Assembly (NCBI GenBank): GCA_011800155.1
Contig: CM022378.1
Span: 372,001 to 436,000 of the forward strand
Direction: 5' to 3'
Length of the DNA stretch: 64,000 nt
Source: Flammulina velutipes
Lineage: Eukaryota; Basidiomycota; Agaricomycetes; Agaricales; Physalacriaceae
Under the pieces are notes generated by a model. It did not search any database and had not been told where the DNA came from. It saw only the letters and a list, made by a program, of their open reading frames with translations. Of this stretch, positions 54,949 to 63,560 are shown piece by piece. Every line of letters begins with the position of its first letter. Position 1 is the stretch's first letter. The translations under genes and the position numbers were made by a program.

Positions 54949-56363
54949 GAGATATGCGAAGTCAGAGAATAGACTCGCAGGCTACAGCGCGTAACGTTCC
55001 TTCATACCTAAATGGGGTAACAACCGATCTGGATCCAGATGAACACTTCCCAAAGGAGCATGAAACTCAAATTCTTCATTCCTTCCCCGTTTCGGACGCA
55101 ATTTGTCTCAACGTCTCCTCGCCTCAATCACTCATGTCTTCCAATGCTCTCGTTTGTGGAGAACAAACTCCTGGGCTAGACGTACCAGCTCTCGAGGCAA
55201 GCTCAGGTGAACGCTCACCTACAACCCACCAAGTAATGCATGTTCATTGCTCTCTCTTATCTCCGCTGACAGTCGACTAGGCTGGGTGCCCCTATCAAGA
55301 GCGAATCCTGCACCTCAATGGCTGCACATGGCCCAAATCACACGGAGAAAATATTGAGAACATGTGGGAGAGACTAGATGGTGCCGTCAAGTGTTTGTCT
55401 ACGAACCACTGTAGTCCGAAGTTGTAAATGAATCTATGGATTTGTCGGTTGATCTCACTCGCATTGTGTTCGTTACCGTAGGGTTTTGTCTCACTCTAAC
55501 ACAGGTTTCAAGTGACAACTTCGAATTGAAATAGAGAACAAGAGGGCAGTGCCAAGCGGCGCCCGTTCGCAAAAGGAATAATTGAACATTGATGGCGGGA
55601 TGTTTGCCGTTGGGTCCTTACGGGAGTATTTCTCGTGGTTGCGTCCTCGGAAGTATTTCTCGTTAGGGCCTTGTAGGCTCTTTTAGCATCGTGGGTACCA
55701 TGACAGATCCGCGGATGTGATTTTCTGATCTTTCTGAAATGTTCGCATGGATAATCATACAACTCAGAACATCAGGCAATTCGAGTACGCGCTTTCTTGG
55801 TGGACCTGTCGCCTAGTGTATCCCGCCCACCCCACGCGATGGGAAAGCTTGAAACTTGCTAAATATGTGGGTTCTCATGTAGAAATTATATAGTCTGGCA
55901 CTGGTACATTGCGGGTCTCAGCTGACAAAACTCGTGATGTGGCGCAATCATAGCGGTGGGTTCATAGTGTGGGCTTAAAGTAGAAATGATACCCATAAGA
56001 GACACCTAGCCCTGTCTCTGCTAATCACAGTGATGTGTGTGTGAGTGTAAGTGATGTGAGTTCATGTATCTGTAGGTCACGTGAACGCGAGGAGGAGCAT
56101 TAAGTTGTCGGTATATGCTGCTCAGCGGCTATATCAGGTTAAACGAAGTGACTGTCATTGTCAAAGGTAGATTACTTACATGTATGATAGACAAACGATG
56201 ACTGAGGGACTTCGTACGCCTAGATTTAATAAATCTCGTATAATTCTCGGAGCATGATCTTGGTCTGAAGTGGATTTCGTACTTATATTCCAACGGTCGT
56301 GTCAGTTGTTATACGTTCCCAATTCCCAAAGGGCGGCTTTGTTTTTCTTCAACCATTGACTTC
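54949..56363. other. Long non-coding interval of the KDZ element
   Basis: About 1.4 kb with no supportable gene. A 108-codon + frame (54954-55280) and an 84-codon - frame (55508-55762) lack domains. Part of it (55940-56110) contains TGTGTGTGAGTGTAAGTGATGTGAG-like low-complexity sequence. It presumably holds the promoters of the outward-facing genes. Confidence 0.4.
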
Positions 56364-57098
56364 ATGGGGAGAAAGAAACTATATGCAACGGAGGAGGAGC
56401 GTAAGGCCGCGCGCGCGAACTACGACGCTAAGTACTATCGACGGTATGTCTGCGTGCCGAGAGTATTATAATCATGCTGACAGGGGCTGGATCCCAACCC
56501 AGACATCGCAAGGTCATTCTAAAAAAGCAAAAGAAGAGATACATAGAGCGGAAAGCTAGTGACAATACACCTTCGAGCACCAAAACATTGGGTGTGGCGC
56601 AGCCCATGACGTGCGTATAAGATTATCAATGTATTAGCCTGCCTAAGTGATGTCTACAGGAACGGCTCTCCTTCGGCGCCTGGATCACCTAGAAAGATCT
56701 CTCGTGCTGCTCGTCAAGTCGCACTCATCGAGATTTATCTTACTGAGTGGCGCAACATCGTTGGCACGTCAGACAAGGAGTACTGTGAGGCGCTGTATAC
56801 GTCGGCGTTAGGAATGGAGAGCGACACAGCATTTCATTTTCTTAGCGACGCTCATACTGCATTGGAGGAGGTGCTCAGCAAGATTCAAAGTGCACTCAAT
56901 ACCATTCTCGAGGCTGCGGGAACGAAGTGCAAGGAGTACAAGGCGGGTGAAAAAAAGCTAGGTCCCATCAAACAATGTGTCAGTGCGGTGTTCGATCTAT
57001 GGGAGGCGGCAGCAGAGGCCGAGGACGATTATCCTACGCCGTTGCAAACCACATTTGCACGGGGCGGTTTTACATTTCAGAGATGGGGAGCAGAATAA
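56364..57098 (+). CDS. KDZ cargo 3: protein with basic N-terminal motif
   Basis: ATGGGG at 56364 begins MGRKKLYATEEERKAARANY followed by DAKYYRR, an N-terminal basic motif I associate with fungal transposon-linked proteins. Two introns (~56443-56485 and 56612-56660) join it to GAGSQPRHRKVILKKQKKRY and NGSPSAPGSPRKISRAARQV. The C-terminal half is helical (LIEIYLTEWRNIVGTSDKEY, DAHTALEEVLSKIQSALNTI) and ends FTFQRWGAE at 57098. About 210 residues. The charged first 60 residues could bind nucleic acid; no enzyme motif. Confidence 0.62.
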
Positions 57099-57301
57099 TT
57101 GTAGTGGATACAAGAACAATATGACTACGCGTTCAATGTTTGCACCTCGCCTCTTTCCCTAGCACCTCGAAACTTACGCGATGCCGACCCATATGTGCTG
57201 AAGCTGTCATGCGCATTTCCGGCGACTCCAACGACGCTCAGTCCCGCTTCTAAGCTAAGATGATTGGTTAATATGTTATACCCCCATGAATCGAAGCCAG
57301 A

Positions 57302-58075
57302 TCAGACGCACTTCGAATGGAAAATCCCTGTAAAGCGTCCGCGATAGACCACATAGAAACGTCGACCACGTCCGGTATCGGAGAGGGGGGACGGAATAGG
57401 CACATTGGGTGACTGCGCAGGCATATGATGGAGAACAATGTCTGGGGGAAGAAGCCCTTCTGGTGACCCAATCATGCCCGCCTGTTGGGCCGTACGCCAC
57501 GCCCTTTCAGCAGCCTCTCGGGTGGGATAGCCTTGATAAACAGCATTTGATACGCCTTGGACGTGTGCCATTACTTCTCGAGCCGCATAGAGTCCAGGTG
57601 GTCTCCCCACAACGACGACAAACCATTCCTTGACAGATCTGACTTTGTGGCGTTTCACCGTCGCATGGACATGGGTGCCAGCCCGTTGGGCACGTGCAGC
57701 CTCGGACCTGTAGTTGTGTATCAGAACGTCGGACGTAAACCTTAAAAGGTGGTTGTCTCGCCAGTTTGGGGTGCTCCCGCCAATGGAGAGCGAGTAGCTG
57801 GTTTCATCATCGCTCGCAGATCCGGGCTCGTCTGAAATAGATGCTGAGCGTGGAGTGATATTGGCATCAATTTCCTTACCAATGACAGCCTCAGGCGCCT
57901 CGTCGACACGGAAGTTCCTCATGGCTTCAAGCAGATCTTCATCGACGTCAGAGAGAGTCAGATCGAACTCGCTATCGTAGGCGGTGGCCCACGACTCATC
58001 GGAATCCGAGCTAGACGAAGTGCTGGAGTCGACAAGATCAGTCGCACTTGATTCAGACATGAGAGATGGAGACAA
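57302..58075 (-). CDS. KDZ cargo 4: RNase H1 N-terminal (viroplasmin-type) domain protein
   Basis: 257 codons, no intron. Acidic Ser/Asp-rich N-terminus. Residues ~150-196 match the RNase H1 N-terminal/caulimovirus-viroplasmin fold: WFVVVVGRPPGLYAAREVMA, HVQGVSNAVYQGYPTREAAE and RAW. In the family this small domain binds RNA/DNA hybrids or dsRNA. The C-terminus starts a second copy (FYVVYRGRFTGIFHSKC, residues ~241-257) that breaks off after the first strand, so either the gene is truncated or an unseen intron leads to more sequence. There is no RNase H catalytic domain. It sits in tandem with a second gene of the same type. Confidence 0.78.
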   Translation of the reverse strand: MSPSLMSESSATDLVDSSTSSSSDSDESWATAYDSEFDLTLSDVDEDLLEAMRNFRVDEAPEAVIGKEIDANITPRSASISDEPGSASDDETSYSLSIGGSTPNWRDNHLLRFTSDVLIHNYRSEAARAQRAGTHVHATVKRHKVRSVKEWFVVVVGRPPGLYAAREVMAHVQGVSNAVYQGYPTREAAERAWRTAQQAGMIGSPEGLLPPDIVLHHMPAQSPNVPIPSPLSDTGRGRRFYVVYRGRFTGIFHSKCV

Positions 58076-58172
58076 AGATATGCTTATTGAAATTGCTAAT
58101 CACTACATACGGTACACCTGCTCGGAGTTTGCTAAGATCATTGAGGCCACGCAATTGATGGGAAGGACGTAC

Positions 58173-58876
58173 CTATGTGATAACCTCGAGATCGCCAACA
58201 GCTTGGGCAACATTGAAGGCGGCCACGGCTGCTTGCTGGCTGCTGTGCGCCTTGTGCGAGGAACAGGAAACTTTCCTCGTCGCCTTATCAGCCGCACCAC
58301 TGCGAAGAGAGAGAGGGTAAGTAGAAAGCAGGATTAATAAGAAGAATAACATACGTGTCCTCGAAGACTCCGATGAAGCGGCCTGCAATGACAGTGTACC
58401 AAGGGCTGGGGTGCGCATTGTTGGGATTCACTAGCATGTGCATCTGGGGGACTACCGTATAGCGAACATTGACAGTGGGATGTCCTGGCACAACGGCTGG
58501 CACGGCCTGGGGCAGGGCGAGCAAGGGCTGGCTAGTCACAGTTGCAGCGAACGCCTGGGACGCAGCGGCCGGTGGAACGTCTGACGCTAAGTAACCTATC
58601 AGCGAGAGGAAATGCATAACGCAGGGAGACACGCCTACCGAGTACGATCTCGAGTTCATCGTCCGATGAATCCGAGTGTGTTTCGACCTCATCCTCGTTG
58701 GAAGCGACGTGTAGTGAGTGATCATTCAATGAAGCACTCTCGGTACCAAGAGTGTTCTCCAGGCTAGCGGAGGAGGGGCTAAGCAGCGCCTGCCCATCCT
58801 CGTTGGAAACAGTCTGGGAGAAGAGATCAGTGGGGCGCTCAGAGAAAATTTAAATAAAAACACGTACTGTGGACAT
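58173..58876 (-). CDS. KDZ cargo 5: second viroplasmin-type domain protein
   Basis: Four exons. ATGTCCACA at 58876 splices (GTACGT...TCCCAG) to VSNEDGQALLSPSSASLENT. A further intron joins ELEIVLG to YLASDVPPAAASQAFAATV, and a third (GTATGT...TCGCAG, ~58297-58350) joins RFIGVFEDT to GAADKATRKVSCSSHKAH. The domain is thus WYTVIAGRFIGVFEDT plus the GA.DKATRKV...SSQQAAVAAFNVAQA half, an RNase H1 N-terminal fold split by an intron. It ends DLEVIT at 58173. About 180 residues; the N-terminal half is acidic and Ala/Pro-rich. Same orientation as cargo 4, about 100 bp away, suggesting duplication. Confidence 0.68.
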
Positions 58877-59023
58877 GGTGAGAGTGGAAGGTGGAGGGAG
58901 AACGTTGAATCTTTGCGTGACAAGACCCTTTTAAGTAAATCACGAATCGGGCGATGGTCACGATAGTATCCTTGTTTTACCGAGATTTTCCGTCCCAAAA
59001 TTGTTCCTTCCGTTCTACTGACA

Positions 59024-61735
59024 ATGGCAACCGTTCTGCAAACGATCAGTAATGCGTCTCTACTCGACTCACCTCTTGTTTCTGGCAAGGATCCGCCTGT
59101 CGACACAGAGAAGCGCCCACAAACAGCAAAAGGCGGTCGAGCGTATGTGAAGATGGACATGGAGGAGAAGAATTCAAATAAAGGGTGGGCGGACGGTTTG
59201 CGCGAGGAAGTCCTGGGGAAATACATACCGCGTTTCAAGACGGCGTGGTTCGGGTCGAGCAGAGAGGCTGAGGTCAACGAGGTTAGTACATTGAGCGCCA
59301 CATGCTGTTTGATATACTAACCTGCTTGTAGGTCATGCGCGACTGTACCCAAGAATACCTTTTTCAGTTTCCGGGTGATGTCGCAGACACGAAAGAGATG
59401 TACGAGGAGCCTAAGGTCTTGAAGCCCTACGATGCGCTCGCCGATTATCCACTTGCCCGGCTCAGTCCCGATATGGAAAAGCGGCGGCAATCGCGCATCA
59501 ACGCAAAGAAGAAGGTACACCATTGTGCACCTGATGACTGCTCGAGCTAATGGACTCCTTAAGCAAATTCGAGAATGGTTGCGCTACAGGGTTACACGTT
59601 TAACGAGCGCGACCTCAGGCAGCGAGAAGCTTTCCGTGTTAGGCAAGGAACTGGTTGGGATCCGGAAGCCACGGAAAACGAGGCAGGGATACCAGCACTG
59701 GCAAGTCGAAAATCGCGCAGAACTGGATGCAGAGTTGGCGATACGATGGAAGAAGCAGGCTCTGGATAATAACGTCCCGGAAACGGAAATCGCCAAAATT
59801 CCCAATTCGACGCGGCAGGCAGTCGCGCGGGAGATGTTCAACAGGCTCGACGAGACGACGAGGGACGCTTGGAGGCAGCGAGCAAAAGATTTTGCAGAGA
59901 AGGAGCGACGCGAATACGAGGAGGCACTGAAGAACGTGCCGGTGCGGTCTGCAGAATCTTTGCAGTCGTGAGTCTTATTTGCTCTTTATGTTCAACCCGC
60001 CATGACACCGTCGCCAACAGGACCATAGATAACCTCCCCTCCTTCTTGACCCCCATTATGGAAAATATCCAGAAGCACACCGGCCTAATGACTGTCGTTT
60101 ACGCATTTGGCCCAATGCCGAGTGAGAAGGGGGAACTGAGCTGTATCACGTGAGCATTATTTTTGCTTAGGCTTGCAATTGCACGACTGACGGAGGGACA
60201 GGATATGCTCTGGCAAAAATCTGGAGGTGACGCCAGTGTCCTTCGTAAAAAAGGATCCACAGGCTGTTCGCGCCCATCGCGCACGTCTTCTGAAGTTTGC
60301 CGCGAGCGCATTTACCAAGGAGGAAATGGACGCGGCACGACCACGAGCGGGGACAGCCATCCGCAGTTTGGCTCACATAGAGAATACAGCTGATGGCGAC
60401 AATCCCAAGCTTATAGCCCCGACGCCACGGCAGACATCCGTCAAACAGGCAAAGGGAAAGAAGGTCATGAGGAAGAGAGGAAAGGCGATGGAGATGGAGC
60501 ACTCCTCGGACAACGAGGACAGCGAGGACGAGGATGATGTGGACGACGACAAGGAGAAAGAAAGTGGGGAGGAGGATGACGATGTCATGGAGGATGACGA
60601 TGCCATGGACGTCGATGAGCCGGGGACGTCTAAGAGACGCCGAGAAGACGATTTGTCGGATGTCGATGAGGAGGACGCTCCTCCCCTGAAAAAGGTGCCC
60701 TTCCGAAGCGCATACGAACTCGAGCGAGAGGAAAAAATCGCACGGAACGAGGCATTGCTGAAGTCACTGGGGCTTGACAGGGAGTCTATTGCACAAAAAC
60801 TGGGCTTCCCTGCGGAGAAAAAGAAAAAGAAAAAGCGGTCAGAAAGGAAAACAATGTCTGTTGACCCAAACGCACCAGTTCGTCGTTCGGCGCGTCACGG
60901 TTCCCCTCCATTACCCGTCCCATCCACGAGCTCTACCCCGTCTCCAGGGACCTCTACCCCATCTCCAGCTACAAGCGCCCAAACCTTCGATCCCGCTGCG
61001 CCGACGATTATCTCTACCAAATCATTGGTTTCTTCTTCTGCCCCGCCCCCCAATCTCTCATCCAGTCGACACGGAACACCGCCTGCGATAGAACCGTTAG
61101 ACCTGGAAGGTGACTTGACGGAGATCACGGAAAAGGACATACCACCAGGCGGCGAAGAGGAGGTGGTAGACGATATGCTGGAGGAGGCAGCACTGGCCGA
61201 GGCTGAGGCTCCTGCTTGGGTCACCGAGCCCTTGAAATTCTTCAGGGAGTCAGATCTGGGGGACGACTGGAATGCCATCCTGGCGAATTGGGTCCTGTTG
61301 GAGCGAGAGGCGGAATTCAAGAAGCCAATGCATTATCTGCCCAAAACTGGACGACCTGCTATCCTAGGGAATTGGGTTATTGATGGACGGTTGACCAGGA
61401 CGAAAGTGATGCCTTACTTAGACATCGCTGCGTTGCCGGATTTCGTGGCGGAGTATGAGGTTTGGTGGGAGGGAATGCAGCCAAAGTGGCGCAAGTGCGA
61501 GGGCGATGGATGGAGTCGACCCAAATACCGAGGAAAAGATTTTGGGGTATTGAACACCAGGGGACAAAATGGCTGGTTGTCGATAGTTGCCTGCCTGTGG
61601 TGGTGGGGTGTGGCAGTTTCGGGGGCGGGGGACCGCATGGGTTTGGATGTTTGGGAGGAGCGTGTTCGCGATGCATTGTGGTTATTGGACCTAGTGAGGA
61701 CACGTGGCGAGAGAGTCGGAAAGGTAGTTGAGTAG
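59024..61735 (+). CDS. KDZ cargo 6: large acidic protein with HMG-like region
   Basis: Five exons: MATVLQTISNASLLDSPLVS (59024) through EAEVNE, VMRDCTQEYLFQFPGDVADT to AKKK, QIREWLRYRVTRLTS to ESLQS, TIDNLPSFLTPIMENIQKHT to ELSCIT, and ICSGKNLEVTPVSFVKKDP to RVGKVVE (61735). The third exon holds a helical segment resembling an HMG box (QHWQVENRAELDAELAIRWK, MFNRLDETTRDAWRQRAKDF). The fourth begins a conserved beta-rich domain (TGLMTVVYAFGPMPSEKGEL). A long Asp/Glu/Ser-rich stretch, KKKKKKRSERK and Ser/Pro repeats follow. The C-terminus is Trp-rich (WWEGMQPKWRKCEG, GQNGWLSIVACLWWWGVAV). Proteins of this plan are common near fungal KDZ and similar elements; function is not known to me. Confidence 0.72.
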
Positions 61736-61738
61736 AGG

Positions 61739-62604
61739 ACCGTATGAATACAAGTTCACGCTCCCTCCTGTTGATAATGGAGGGAGGGACTATACATTGT
61801 GTGATGGGAGATCATTGATCAGAGGGAAGATGATGAAGTTCACACGTTCAGGATGGGAACGAGATGTGGGCAACAAAAATTGTTAGCGAACTGTAGACTA
61901 GTGGTATAACGGGTGAGCGCCCGCCGTCCCGCCCAATGTGCGCCGGATCGACTCTCACAGGGAGCAGTACTTATCTTTTTTTTGTTAATTCAAAGAAGTT
62001 TTTTGGGGTTCATATACGAACAGGAGTTGGACTTTAGTCAAACGGCTGGGGGCATACAACAGACATGTTGATGGTTACAGAAGGGTGAGTGCGGGAACGG
62101 GGGAAGCGGCGGTGGCGGAGGAACGAGCTTGGTGCCCAAGAGCAAGGACGTCGTATCAAAGGCCAGTTAGAAGTGTACCCAATGAATGTGGGGCTACCCA
62201 GAGTCCGCGCTGACCCAGTGGCAATTTTAGAGGAAGGGGAAGGGGCGGCGGGAAGAAAAGGAGTGGAGGTTGAAAAGATATAATGAGGGACACTGGGACA
62301 GGAAATGACGGGAGCTCAACGAGAACCGAGCACGCGTGGACCTGGTGGGGCGATATGTGGCGCAACGGAAACATCCGGTTGAGAGCCGACCTAACGTGGC
62401 GAAGCGGTAGTACTTATCGCGACAAAGGAGGGACTGGGCATCGAGGGTGCATTAGAACCGAGTGCGCAATGGAGGAGGAGTGTGGCGCACCCGGGACCCG
62501 GAAAATGCCGTGGTGGTTAAGCCCACGTGGGAGGACCTGTACATACGCCAAATAGAGATGCCGGATGGCGCCGTTTGATGGTTGGCCCACTTAAGACATG
62601 TTAG
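61739..62604. other. Non-coding 3' part of the KDZ element
   Basis: No supportable gene. A tRNA-like stretch at ~61895-61985 (TAGACTAGTGGTATAACGGG, GGATCGACTC, then T8) fails to fold as a tRNA. GTGTGGCGCACC-type words and purine-rich runs occur at 62080-62540. Confidence 0.4.
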
Positions 62605-62692
62605 TACAGGATATGGCTACAGCTATGTAAATTGAAACTATATACTCTAGCTACAGCCCCGGGAAACTTCCTGGGTATTACTGCTAGGGCTC
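62605..62692 (-). repeat. Right terminal inverted repeat of the KDZ element
   Basis: On the complement: GAGCCCTAGCAGTAATACC..., GGGGCTGTAGCTAG, then CATAGCTGTAGCCATATCC. Two GCTGTAGC boxes are spaced as in the left end. Confidence 0.75.
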
Positions 62693-62878
62693 CAGTTCAT
62701 TGACGAGGCGTTTTCCCCCCGCTTCTGCTGCCGCAATATATTCATCGTCCACGACATCCTCGACTCTTGCTTTCATATCAACAGGTATCTCGGGGGTGGT
62801 TTCACTAATAACCGGTTCAGTCACAGGGTTATCAACACGTCGAGCGTTCTTCGCAGCGGTGGTGGTACGAGGAGCCAT
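62693..62878 (-). CDS. gag: Gag N-terminus (right of the KDZ insertion)
   Basis: 62 codons, MAPRTTTAAKNARRVDNPVT to GGKRLVNEL, beginning 71 nt inside the 5' LTR. The frame then enters the KDZ terminal repeat and meets TAG at 62684. The phase matches the main gag frame at 48470 exactly, so the original gag started here. In its present state the gene cannot make full-length Gag. Confidence 0.8.
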
Positions 62879-62949
62879 GAAGTATCAACGATGGTGGGCA
62901 GGTTGTTTTAACAGTAGAAATTCAGTATCTCAGATGTAGTTCAAAAAAA

Positions 62950-63117
62950 TGTAAAAAGTAACCCTTAGTTCAGACCGTAGAACTTGAATCGCAATAGATT
63001 CGGAAAAGTTTCTACAGTAAAGACATGAGGGTAAAAGACGACGTTGTAAAACGTCGAACTAGTACTTAAAAGGTAATATTACGTAAATACGGTCCGTAAG
63101 GGGGCGAATCCCTTACA
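62950..63117 (-). repeat. 5' LTR (168 bp) of the chromovirus
   Basis: TG...CA ends. It contains a perfect short hairpin (CGACGTT-GTAA-AACGTCG). No base difference from the 34472-34639 copy was found by eye. The sequence directly inside it on the element strand starts TTTTTTTGAACTACATC and has no TGG, so a normal tRNA primer-binding site is not obvious. Confidence 0.93.
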
Positions 63118-63122
63118 TCTGG

Positions 63123-63560
63123 GTTGAATGAACACGTACGTTTCAATGTCATTATCGAATACCAACCGCTAACCTAATCTAGGCTCATACTCTCCATACT
63201 CCTCTCCCCATGCACGCGCCAACGAAACAGTAGACAAATCGCCGTCGCCAGCGCCCACCTGCTCCCTCACGATCATTTGTCCTTGTTGGCTATCCTGGTT
63301 CCAGCAGCCAGCCTCACAAATACCAGACGCAGAATCAATCAGCACACGACCATGACTTGGACTGCGCGACCAGTTCATTGGAAGAATCATCCACAATGAC
63401 GCGGGGACTCTCTCCAACTATCACAGTCCACGCTACGCGCCCGTTCGTCATTTAACCAATGGACGACGAAACCACTTTCTCGACAGATGAAGCAATAGTG
63501 GTCCTCAATTTGCAGTTTATTTCCTCAGTTTATTTTTGATAACCCTGTGAGAATGCGCGG
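63123..63560. other. Flank of the retrotransposon; possible gene remnant
   Basis: Right after the target duplication, sequence resembling 34127-34205 includes an intron-like GTACGT...CGCTAACCTAATCTAG (63138-63180). An 82-codon minus frame (63169-63417) has no domain. No gene can be built. Confidence 0.35.

Larger units (their letters stand above)
48478..62692. mobile_element. KDZ (Kyakuja-Dileera-Zisupton) DNA transposon, 14,215 bp, with six cargo genes
   Basis: Inserted in gag, with CAGTTCA on both sides (48471-48477, 62693-62699). The termini are related imperfect inverted repeats: left CACCACTGGCAGTACTGG, right complement GAGCCCTAGCAGTAATACC, followed in both by GCTGTAGCC/T, an AT-rich stretch and CATAGCTGTAGCCATA, about 85 bp in all. 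Contents: KDZ transposase (-), two small genes (-), a basic-motif gene (+), two viroplasmin-domain genes (-) and a large HMG-like gene (+). KDZ elements are described with ~8-bp duplications; here 7 bp match and the eighth differs. All main frames read intact. Confidence 0.88.
34472..63117 (-). mobile_element. Ty3/chromovirus LTR retrotransposon, hosting three nested insertions
   Basis: Two 168-bp LTRs (34472-34639 and 62950-63117; TGTAAAAAGT...ATCCCTTACA on +) bound the element and are flanked by TCTGG on both sides (34467-34471, 63118-63122). Order on the minus strand: 5' LTR, gag, protease, in-frame UGA, RT-RNase H-integrase-chromodomain, spliced third ORF, polypurine tract, 3' LTR. Once the nested fold-back (41250-44098), Tc1 (44610-45847) and KDZ (48478-62692) elements and their target copies are set aside, the remaining element is about 10.3 kb. 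Reading across each junction keeps the frame open. The LTRs read identical, which implies a recent insertion. Confidence 0.93.

Noticed and set aside
61895..61990. tRNA on the plus strand followed by T8
   Set aside because: A- and B-box-like words are present, but the T-stem and acceptor do not pair.
48505..62672. CTTCCT as the target duplication of the KDZ element
   Set aside because: It would leave asymmetric ends and stop codons in gag. CAGTTCA (48471-48477, 62693-62699) gives matching termini and restores the gag frame.
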